From contig OX595990.1 of assembly GCA_951394045.1 (NCBI GenBank), positions 3,402,549 through 3,466,548 on the forward strand: a stretch of DNA of 64,000 nucleotides, read 5' to 3'. A model generated the notes under the pieces. The model did not search any database, had not been told where the DNA came from, and saw only the letters and a program-made list of their open reading frames with translations. The translations under genes were made by a program, and so were the position numbers. The DNA is from Nitzschia sp. DOCU1. Lineage: Eukaryota > Bacillariophyta > Bacillariophyceae > Bacillariales > Bacillariaceae. Each line of letters opens with the position of its first letter. The stretch's first letter is position 1. Shown here one piece after another: positions 18,571-27,482 of this stretch.

Positions 18571-20210
18571 CGCAAAAAAGATACGGTCATTGATGATGAT
18601 GGCAATGATCATTCTTCTTCTCATTGCTACTCGTGATGCTATCCTTCAAGGCGTCATCTCTCATTCAGCGATGATGCCACTGTCTATGATTTTAGGATGA
18701 TCAATCATTTTGACCCAGCAAGGACCAGCAAATGCATGACTGGCTGGCAAAAGGGCAAGGGCAGCAACGACTTTCGCGTTGACGTCGGCCCGGCAGGGTT
18801 ATATTCCAGCCACGAAACAATGCCATATTCTCGACAAAGCGTCGTATTGTTGTCTCCAACCATTCGTTTGGAGTGGCACTCTCATGTCTGCCGATACGAG
18901 TTCTTTCCTTGGTTCTCTCCAAACTTGCTTCTCGACAGGGCTTATCGCTGTCTCCCACATCCTTCTGTTGGAGTCAAGGCCGAGCGAGCACTCGCATGTT
19001 GGCCGATGAGACTTCTGTCTTTGTTATCGGAATTGGCTCATGTATGTTTCGTCTGAAAGCCGTCGTCGACGACGCTAGCTCCTTTATCTGCATAGGAGAC
19101 GGGGCATTTGGAACTCCCCCACCAGGATTCACAACCGCGTTTGTTGCTTCTCGATGGATTCCCGATCGAGAATACTACCACATCTCTGCTATATCAAGCA
19201 TGGTGGTTTGGGGGCACAGCACTAACATACAATCAACGACGACGGTGACGAGTCTTATGTAACCTGGTCGCTGTTCGCATGAAACGAACTTGTGGGCCGA
19301 GGCGAGACGGATTACGGACGCAGCCTAGCTGGAGAATATTGGGTCTACCCTTACTGGTTACGTTCGATTGGCCATTCTTCGTGCTCCAAACTTGGTGGAA
19401 CATCGTATTGCACAGAGAAACAACCGTAGCGAGGCCTGGAAATGGGAACTCGAGGGCCCACCAAGAGTGATTGAGCGTGGTTTCTCGGCGAGGTCACAGT
19501 GGAAGGCGATAGAGAACAAGACAGAACAACGAATAGTAGATCCCCATGAACGCTGTGCACTGGATTTAGATGCGTTGACCAAGAAGACCAGCTGGACGAA
19601 TCACGATCTTGCCTCTGTCGCTCCATCGATTAAAGAAGGATTGGCAGCAGTCGTCGAACGAGCCGTCTTGTAAGGTTTACGTGTTGAAAACTCTCTTCTG
19701 TCCAGTACGCTTGTATGATGGTCGGTGCAAGGGTAGGAGCAGCCAAAACCGTCGTGTCAGCCCCAACAAACGGCAGGGTTATTACTATATAAGATGCCGG
19801 ATTCTCGATAGAGCTTATTGTTTTCCCACCATTGCAGGCCTAAACTTGCTTTTGTTTTGTGGCGCCTTCGCATGCCGCCTGTACCAAATGGGAAACCCTC
19901 AAAAGCACCTGGTTTGACTTGCTAGGCCTCACTGAGTGTCAGTGTCACGATGTCCATCGGATTCAAACGTCAATAACACAAGCCTTGGAACACCAAACTT
20001 GAATACTTCCAAGGTACCAATCGAAGCATTCCATGATGATGATAATCCTGCTGCGTTCCCCCGTTTTGTGGTACGATTTCGTTTTCGTACGCTGCCAAAA
20101 GTAGTGCAAAATTGACTTGCTGCTCGTCACGCCATAACGATCGAGAAGAAAGATGTCTTGTTGTTAGTACGAATAATTCATTTTTCACTAGCTACTCAAG
20201 CACTATGCTT
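18571..20210. other. intergenic, gene-poor
   Basis: About 1.6 kb with no supported gene. A degenerate direct repeat of about 100 bp begins with TCTCGACA at 18829 and 18930; a weaker third match lies near 19798. Short frames here (up to about 129 codons) have no recognisable features. Confidence 0.45.
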
Positions 20211-22340
20211 CTATCGCTGGCCAGTGTTGCGGTGCCAATCACGCCTCCACTTTTTGTTCTTGCCTGACAGCTCCAAGAACTTGCAAATTTTCGTACACTT
20301 GTGAGTGTTGAAGAACGTCCTCATTCCTGATCGCCCCTTGTCAGTTCGTCCAAATACCATGCGCCGGCCTTTGTTGGACGAGTAGTGAACTGCCGGATCC
20401 GTCAATTCAAAGGTAGGCGGGCTCATATCGGTATTGAAGACGCCCTGCAAATCGCATACCATGACGCGCCTGTTGGTATAGCGGTATGTAAAGTGCGTGA
20501 AGGCTTGCAAGTAGTCAGTTGGGTTCATTTCCCGATGAAGTTCAGCCTCTTCCTTGCTTTCATCGTCGTCTGACTCCACCTCCGAAGCACTATCATCATC
20601 GTCTGATTCGTCTTCTTCTGTGATTGCTAATAGCCCGCCTTCGTCTTTCTGTTGCTCCGCCTTCTCAATCTGTCGAAGTTCGAAATCCACGTCTACTGGA
20701 ACGTGATTGTACTTCCCGTCTACCATTCCGTTGTTGTCATTCCATTTTCTCCAAGGAAAACGCTCTATGTCGAGCATTTTTTCGACGAGAACACCACGCT
20801 CGCCCGTCGGCCAGTCAGGATCGCTCACAAGTAGAATGGAACAATTCAAGAACTGAATTTGAGGAGTCTCCATGGGAGTGTAGTCTGGTAGACCACACAG
20901 TTGTTTGTTGAACTCAAAAGCCAAGTAGTTGGCAAGGTCCTGGGTTTCCATGAATCCCTGGTGGAAATCAATCTTCTCGTCAATGAGTTCAATATCCTTC
21001 GTCTCTTTTGCAATCATTCTATCAAACACGAAGCCGCTGACAGCTTCGCTATCCGAAAGCCGACAACGGAAGGCAAATCGTTCCGCACCCTTGCCCAAAA
21101 AGTTTCGGTTGATCGCAAGAAAGGGAGGAGGGTCAACACGACGACGGCGCGCCTCTTCTGGGTCATGCTGAATAGCTGCAAGTGGTATAGCACCGCTCGG
21201 CGGAAATTCGCGGGTTTGTGGATCGTATACAAAGTGATTCAAGATGCGAAAGTACTGCCAGTCAAACTTTACGGCAGCGGCCTTTTCATCAATGGCATCC
21301 TGTCGTGCAGTGTACCCTCGTCTACGTCCTTCCTGCAACGCAGTTCGAGTCTCGGTCGTGCTGCTCACTAAACTTGAGATTGCCGAAGTAATCGAGTTTG
21401 CAGTCTTGTTGCAGAACTCGAAGGAGCCCTTTGCTCCTGCGTTTGTAGCTGCAGCAGCCATTTCCTTGAGAACGGAAAAGTCATCGTAGCTGTTCCCAAG
21501 TCCAACAACTGTGACTGTGAGGGAGGTGCCGTACTGCGCCGCCATTGCAGAGACCTTGTCACGTATCTGCTTCGTAGCGTCGGACTGGTTGATTCGCAAG
21601 CTTGTATGATCAGTAGACTGACCATCTGAAAAGAAGAACAACGAAAGGGCACACTTTTCATGATGCCCCACTTTGAGCAACGTATCAGCCCTTTCGAGAG
21701 CCGGAAGAAAGTTGCTATCACCATAGATCTCGTCCTTGAGCGGAGACCTTTGACGGTCTACAAAACGCTGCGTGTCTCTGTGAGACAAGATCTTGTTGTA
21801 CACGGGCCACCCGATTGGTTCTCGTTCAATGGGCACAGAGGCACTTGTGCTAAACTTGACTAGGGATACCAAATCCGAGTTCACGGACGTCTTGCTGAAT
21901 AATTGTTCTGCCACGAACTCAAGGGCCGTCATGCTGAAAGCAGCATTCTGGCTATCACGGTATAGGTGCACATCATTCTTCTTCGCAAGCATCGAACCGC
22001 TGTTGTCGATGACCATGACCGTGTGAGAGGTAGTTAGCTCAGGCTTCTTGTCGAATAGCTTCTTGGCCTTTCCGTGATCGAGTGTCATTTCGAAGTCGAT
22101 TGGCATAAGTGGCAGTGGCGAAGGATATGCGGTGATTTCTCGGCGCATGGACCTGTCGGTAATGAAGGTTATTCCGTCGTACTCAACACGCAAGGCATTA
22201 TTCCATGCTCGCGAGACACTTCCATATTTGACTGCCCGCTGCAGATCTCTCTTGTCGATATCGCGCTGCTCACGACGCAGGCGACCATGCTCAGAGGAGA
22301 GGATCGTGATGAGACTAGTATTTTGGTTTTGGATGTTCAT
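20211..22340 (-). CDS. vWA domain-alpha-kinase protein, copy 1
   Basis: Atypical (alpha-type) Ser/Thr kinase fused to a von Willebrand A domain, as in Dictyostelium VwkA; 709 aa from the ATG at 22340 (the frame is open slightly upstream without an ATG). The vWA domain (about 100-335) has a MIDAS motif DNSGSM and a downstream FFFSDGQSTD. The alpha-kinase domain (about 425-700) shows GKGAERFAF, the lysine segment MIAKETK, VLVEKML, DLQGVF, LTDPAVHYSS and the zinc-binding end GRTDKGRSG ... FFNTHKCTKIC. An acidic, low-complexity insert (EEDESDDDDSAS) lies inside the kinase domain. No intron is apparent. A paralogue of equal length lies in the opposite orientation at 27479. Targets are unknown; relatives phosphorylate myosin heavy chain or elongation factor 2. 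Confidence 0.93.
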   Translation of the reverse strand: MNIQNQNTSLITILSSEHGRLRREQRDIDKRDLQRAVKYGSVSRAWNNALRVEYDGITFITDRSMRREITAYPSPLPLMPIDFEMTLDHGKAKKLFDKKPELTTSHTVMVIDNSGSMLAKKNDVHLYRDSQNAAFSMTALEFVAEQLFSKTSVNSDLVSLVKFSTSASVPIEREPIGWPVYNKILSHRDTQRFVDRQRSPLKDEIYGDSNFLPALERADTLLKVGHHEKCALSLFFFSDGQSTDHTSLRINQSDATKQIRDKVSAMAAQYGTSLTVTVVGLGNSYDDFSVLKEMAAAATNAGAKGSFEFCNKTANSITSAISSLVSSTTETRTALQEGRRRGYTARQDAIDEKAAAVKFDWQYFRILNHFVYDPQTREFPPSGAIPLAAIQHDPEEARRRRVDPPPFLAINRNFLGKGAERFAFRCRLSDSEAVSGFVFDRMIAKETKDIELIDEKIDFHQGFMETQDLANYLAFEFNKQLCGLPDYTPMETPQIQFLNCSILLVSDPDWPTGERGVLVEKMLDIERFPWRKWNDNNGMVDGKYNHVPVDVDFELRQIEKAEQQKDEGGLLAITEEDESDDDDSASEVESDDDESKEEAELHREMNPTDYLQAFTHFTYRYTNRRVMVCDLQGVFNTDMSPPTFELTDPAVHYSSNKGRRMVFGRTDKGRSGMRTFFNTHKCTKICKFLELSGKNKKWRRDWHRNTGQR

Positions 22341-23824
22341 CGTGGTTGTGGACGGGGGAAGTGCCAAATAAGAATAGGCTCCATCCAGGAGGCGACATTT
22401 CTCTCTTGCTACGCTTTGGGGTCACCAGTGACCGTAAAGATACAGTCATATCATGCCAACTTCTTGTCTAGCTTTGAAAATTTCATACACCAATCATTTT
22501 TCTTCCCTGGTACTGGTAAGAGCTCGATCACCGTAACGTGGCACAGTATCTTTTTCGAAAAGACCCGAGACGGCGCTCGTCCGTCCAAAAAGGATTCGTC
22601 GTCAAGCAACAGATTTGTTCCGCGGGCGGAGTTCTACCAGAAACTGGTAGTTTTGAAAATTTTATAGCTGCTGCCGGGGCATGCGGTATATGCACCAGAT
22701 CGCTCCTGGGGAGGCGGGAGGCACTGTACTGTATCTTCTTCGACTCGAAAAACGACGCCCGTCCAAAAGACATTGTTTCGCTCGGTAGGAAGATACCTCT
22801 GATGACTCTTGTCCTACTCGCAATACTGATTACCCCGTAAACGCCCGTTATATTAATGGACTTGCGGCAACGTTGCAACTCCAAATTTTCAGGCTCCAAT
22901 CAAACTGTATCTTCTTCCTCTCGAAAAGATGACCCGCGACGAATCGTTTGATTGGATCCTTGAAAATTTCCCTCTCTCCCTAGCCGAAGCAACAAGCTGC
23001 CGTCTATGTGAAGAGCAAGCAGTACTGCACTGCAAGCATCCTCCACGGACGGCAGTAGACGCCAGTTATCATTGACTGGTTGCGAGCGGTGTTTGCCTGG
23101 CCCTGAAAATTTCAAGGATCCAATCAAAATTTTTGATCATTGGATACTAGCGACGGACCAAGAATACATGAATCAATCAATCATGGTGTGCTAGCCCCCA
23201 CGGACGGCACGGCAGTAGCTAGCTAGATGCAACACACGTCGATTACAGCCATTGCCACATGACGCAAGACAAGGTAGATATTGCCCACGTCGTCGCTACC
23301 GCCATGGTTGTGAGATGGCTACTATCGGTAGCCGAACATTCAACCAAAAAATGAAGTGACCCATGCCGATCGATACCATACGTCACACATATTATTTGTC
23401 TGTTTGTCTGGATGGATGGAAGGCGTCGACGTATGTGCGTGGCGTTCGAAGAAAAGGAAGTGCGTGACGGGATGACGGACGATATTCGCAGAAGTAACTA
23501 CGGCATGCCACGCTCTCTCTGTATACAATGCGAGCATGCAGGCGCCAGCATTGGGCTATGTAATTTGTATGCCGGCGCGTGAAAAGAATGCGTTTGGAAA
23601 TTCTCAACGACCTAGTCCGTAGTCGTAGCCAGCTTCCGATTGAGCGCCGGGCAATAGTAGTCATGGCGGCAGGTCCAGCGGTCGCCAAAGCACGAGCCAA
23701 AGCGGGAGGCGACGGCGCTCTCCTCGCGCCTTTTGTTCGTTTTCGAAATGACAAAAGACCACCATAAAACAACCACAAAGACTACCTCATCCTTTGTGTG
23801 TGGTTTGTGTTATAATAATCCACC
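22341..23824. other. intergenic between divergent kinase and HMG-CoA reductase
   Basis: About 1.5 kb holding both promoters. It contains a cluster of GAAAATTT-type inverted repeats (22883-23128, listed separately). The last bases form a good start context, CCACC ATG G, for the reductase. No gene is recognised. Confidence 0.5.
22883..23128. repeat. three-armed inverted repeat (foldback-like)
   Basis: Arm 1 (22883-22905) is the near-perfect inverse of arm 2 (22946-22969; core GTTTGATTGGATCC). Arm 2 (22947-22970) is in turn the inverse of arm 3 (23105-23128) with one mismatch. The region can form either a short hairpin or a longer stem with a 134-nt loop. It looks like a MITE-type foldback or a structured regulatory element. 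Confidence 0.7.
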
Positions 23825-25780
23825 ATGGCTTCGACTGCTACTGCTACTGCTACTACTATCGGCATGCGCTTGGATGCCATGCTGAGTCACTTGGACGATT
23901 TGAGTTCCACTCAATTGTATGGTTTGATCGTGGCAGCAACCGTCGGTTTGTGTTTGGTGTTGCTGGGCCCTGGCACTCACACGAGCACTGCCGATCATCA
24001 TGTCCTGGTCAAGCCTTCATCTTCTACTAGTAGCATGGCAACCACGTTATCTGCTGCTCGACAACCCCGTTGGCACATTTTCAAATATGTCAATGTGGTA
24101 GCGTCGCTGTTGTTTGTGGCCAGTGTCGCACAATTTGGCTTGCATGCCAACTACTACATGGAACACGGACTCGTCAACTTTTTGATTGGATGGTCCTTCT
24201 TTCTTTGTTATTTCTTTGGCTTTTTTGGAGTCTCGTTGATATACAACGACTTGCCATCGCAACAGCAGCAACAACAGCAAGATGGAGAAAGGTACGAAAG
24301 GCAGTCGTTTAGTCGTGTGATTCAAAGCTTCCTGAAATTAGACTAACCCCTGCATTATTCGACTATTGCTAGTAGCAATACTGCCGCTGTCAAGTCGACA
24401 AAGACTATTCATCCTCCTGCAGCTTGCACGCCCGTATGCAGTGACCCCACTAGCTTTCGCAAGTCGACGTCGACTTGCAGCAGCGCTGCTAGTTCCACAT
24501 CGGCGCTTCCTAGCAATCTCAAAGAACTCTCCAATGAAGATATTGCTCAATTGGTGCTGGCTAATACACTCAAGGATCATGAATTAGAAAAACGTTTGGA
24601 TCCTCATCGGGCCGTGGACGTTCGACGAATTGCCGCCACGGCCAAACTTCAAAGCGCTCTGGGGCAACCAGACGCTCAGCCCCTGCAAGAATTGCCCAGT
24701 CAACCTTCGTTGGATTACGCCAAGGTCTTGGGTGCCAATTGTGAAATTGTCATTGGCTATGTCCCTCTTCCAGTCGGTCTGGTAGGACCACTCACTTTGA
24801 ATCATGAAACAGTCTATGTACCCATGGCCACAACGGAAGGATGTCTCGTGGCGAGTACTAATCGTGGTGCCAAGGCGATTAGTGCCGGTGGAGGCGCTCA
24901 TGCCATGATTTTACGAGATGGTATTACACGAGCACCCTGTGTCCGCATGGCATCGGCCATGGAAGCTGGTAAACTCAAGGCATGGTGTGAATCGCCTGCC
25001 AATTTTGTCAAACTTCAACAAGCCTTTGAATCTACCACGTCTTTTGGCAAGTTAAAATCGTGTAATCCAACCGTCGCAGGACGTAATGTCTATTTGAGAT
25101 TGGTATGTTTTGCGGGAGATGCCATGGGAATGAATATGGTCTCCAAAGGAAGTTTGGCCGTTATGGAATTGTTACAAGAAGAATTTCCAAGTTTACAATT
25201 GGTCGCGCTAAGTGGTAACATGTGTACCGACAAGAAAGCGGCCGCTACGAATTGGCTCGAAGGACGAGGCAAGAGTGTCGTAGTAGAAGCGACTATTCCA
25301 GCTCATATTGTCAAGTCGGTGTTAAAGACGACTGTTCAAGCCATGGTACATACTAATTTGCACAAGAATTTGATTGGATCGGCCATGGCAGGAACGTTGG
25401 GGGGATTCAATGCACACGCCAGTAATATCGTCACAGCAGTATTTTTAGCGACGGGACAAGATCCAGCACAAAATGTTGAATCTTCCAACTGTATTACACT
25501 CTTGGAAGAAACGCCTGCTGGTGATTTGTGGATGTCTTGTACCATGCCAAGTATTGAAGTCGGTACGGTCGGTGGTGGTACCTCCTTGGCAGCTCAATCG
25601 GCATGCTTGTTGGCCATGGGATGCAAGGGTGGTGCCTCAACTCCGGGAGATAATGCCAAGAAACTGGCCATGATTGTCGCCGCTGCGACCATGGCAGGAG
25701 AATTGTCCTTGTTGGCAGCATTGGCGGCCAATACACTGGTACAAGCGCACATGACACACAATCGCAAACCAGCTGTATAA
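23825..25780 (+). CDS. HMGR: HMG-CoA reductase (class I, membrane anchored)
   Basis: Reduces HMG-CoA to mevalonate with NADPH; rate-limiting for sterol precursors. Two exons: 23825-24291 and 24373-25780, 624 aa. The intron starts GTACGA and has a branch site GACTAAC (24341-24347). Its acceptor is TAGTAG, so a second acceptor 3 nt later is also in frame. Exon 1 encodes three or so hydrophobic helices (around residues 40-58, 85-100 and 115-140), the ER anchor, then a glutamine run. The catalytic domain has CEIVIGYVPLPVG, the catalytic Glu in TTEGCLV (E311), DAMGMNM, the lysine segment CTDKKAAATNW, the Asp in GQDPAQN (D519) and GTVGGGTS. A histidine lies near the C-terminus (HMTHNRK). The anchor is much shorter than the eight-helix animal one, so it resembles plant and protist enzymes. 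Confidence 0.96.
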
Positions 25781-26077
25781 TAAAAGAGTACAAAGAAACA
25801 AAACAAAACAAGCGGGAGCACTAGCTGCCGCTCCAGTCGAAGTGAAAATGTAAATTGTCGTAACGCACGTTTTTTACGGATACTGCTATTCTCGAGTCGT
25901 ATTCCTGCGTTAGCGAGCAAGAAGTAACTCTTTTCTTGTTACGTTTGACAGCGTTGGGGGCCCTTGTGTGCGTGTGCTGTTGGTGGATAGGACTCTACTA
26001 GCTAGCTAGTAGAACGTCGACGAGTAAATATGAAGACCAGCAACGGCGTATTCAAAACCATGGACAAATACTTGATA
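25781..26077. other. intergenic between convergent genes
   Basis: About 300 bp between the reductase stop and the TPR-MYND gene. It contains an AAACAAAACAAAACA run and a CTAGCTAGCTAG run near 25996-26008. Nothing else is recognised. Confidence 0.5.
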
Positions 26078-27241
26078 CTAGTTTCCCCGAGCGATGATAG
26101 CCATTATAGCGCAAGTATCGTCCTCTGCATTAACATCCCCAAAGAAGCTAACGGACCCAGCCCCATATTTTCCAAGGGCAACAGCACAAAGACCCTCTTC
26201 CATCGCCACCCCTCTCATGTGGGGGCTGTACGATTGAGATTCGCTCATAGTACCAAAAAGCATATCCTCGGAGGCGACCCCCTTTACCATAACGGCCTTG
26301 ACGTTGTAAAATCTGTGTTTTCCGCCATAGAACGAGTCTACCAGGGCGCCCCTTGCTTTATGGTACCATTTGCACCAGTGAATATCATCGTCGTTTTTGG
26401 CATGGCAAACATGGTCTGTCCGAAAGTAGGAATCTGTCCGCCAGGATTTTTGGAACCATCCCGGCCAGTTCCCATAGGACTGTGACCGTTCGCCCTGAAC
26501 AATGAATCTGCCCCCGTTCTTAACCCAAGGAATGAGTTTGTTATGGAAGTCTCGGCTGGCCGCGAACTCGTTTTCGATTGGGCAGCCACCACTACCCCAG
26601 CCGAGAGCAATGCATGAGGTGAAACGGTCCACCTCTGCCAAGATAGAGCCAATCTGATCGGGAATTCTTGAACCCTTGCAAACGTTGATGGTGGCCACCT
26701 TTACACCGGCCCTACCAAGGGCAGACTTAACGTTCTGCGCGTAGAACTCACCAGGACCAAGTGGTCCCATCCCATCCAGAAGTAAACAGGTCGCGTCAGC
26801 TTCCATTGCAATCGCCTTGCACAGAGCCTTGTGCGAACCCCACACGGCTATCTGACATTCTCGGCTACAAAACAGCACACCCTTGCATTTGGAGCAGCGC
26901 TTCTCCCCAGGATTTGCGCACCTGGGATTTTGGCATTTGCGGGATGAGCCCTTTCCTAGTGTTTCCTGCAGCGACTCCAAAGTAGACATGGTCATTAATG
27001 TGTCCGGGTGGTCTTCTCCTAGCTTCTTCTTTCTTGTTTCCAAACACTTTACAAGCAAACGTTCAGCCTCCTCGTACTTCCCTTGCACAAAGAAATGGGA
27101 CGCCAAATTATGCATTGACCCCAATGTGTCAGGGTGATCTTCTCCAAGCTTCTGCGTTTGAGTTTCCAAACACTTTATAAGCAAGCATTCAGCCTCATCG
27201 TCCTTCCCTTGCATAGAGTACTGCGTGGCCAAATTAAACAT
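26078..27241 (-). CDS. TPR-MYND zinc finger protein, probably 5'-truncated
   Basis: From the first in-frame ATG (27241) the product is 387 aa. It starts inside a kinesin-light-chain-type TPR array with 42-residue units (LGEDHPDTLGSMxNLA, QGKYEEAERLLVKCLET), then a MYND zinc finger (CQNPRCANPGEKRC ... C-X2-C ... CRECQ ... H-X3-C). A roughly 230-residue C-terminal domain (begins LLLDGMGPLGPG; includes FIVQGERSQSYGNW) is unknown to me. Directly upstream of KLGEDHPDTL the frame has TAG at the point where another TPR unit would be expected, so the 5' end looks lost or moved to an unseen exon. It lies head-to-head with kinase copy 2, 237 bp apart. MYND fingers usually mediate protein contacts with proline-rich peptides. 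Confidence 0.75.
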   Translation of the reverse strand: MFNLATQYSMQGKDDEAECLLIKCLETQTQKLGEDHPDTLGSMHNLASHFFVQGKYEEAERLLVKCLETRKKKLGEDHPDTLMTMSTLESLQETLGKGSSRKCQNPRCANPGEKRCSKCKGVLFCSRECQIAVWGSHKALCKAIAMEADATCLLLDGMGPLGPGEFYAQNVKSALGRAGVKVATINVCKGSRIPDQIGSILAEVDRFTSCIALGWGSGGCPIENEFAASRDFHNKLIPWVKNGGRFIVQGERSQSYGNWPGWFQKSWRTDSYFRTDHVCHAKNDDDIHWCKWYHKARGALVDSFYGGKHRFYNVKAVMVKGVASEDMLFGTMSESQSYSPHMRGVAMEEGLCAVALGKYGAGSVSFFGDVNAEDDTCAIMAIIARGN

Positions 27242-27347
27242 TGACCCCAATGTGTCAGGGTGATCTTCTCCAAGCTTCTACGCCTGCCACGACCTTACTG
27301 CGCGCTCGCATGCGCGGTCATTGGATGAACCATTTTTGTGGGGTGGA

Positions 27348-27482
27348 ATGAAGAAAAAGCGCGGGAAGAAGGCATCGATGTCAATGAAGGATACCCTTGC
27401 TGCCCTAGGAAGTCAGCGTCGATACAAGACGCATTTTGGATCGGAATGTGATTACATGCATCTGATGAAGAAACAACGATGA
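27348..27482 (+). CDS. upstream ORF (44 codons) overlapping the kinase start
   Basis: A short, very basic reading frame (MKKKRGKKASMSMKDTL...) lies just upstream of kinase copy 2. Its TGA overlaps the kinase ATG as ATGA (27479-27482). That layout would allow termination-reinitiation control. Other upstream ATGs exist, and there is no evidence that the 5' UTR includes this ORF. Confidence 0.3.
   Translation: MKKKRGKKASMSMKDTLAALGSQRRYKTHFGSECDYMHLMKKQR

Noticed and set aside
27275..27300. 21-nt GTAAGG...TAG intron extending the TPR-MYND gene upstream
   Set aside because: Too short to be spliced, and the upstream frame shows no TPR sequence.
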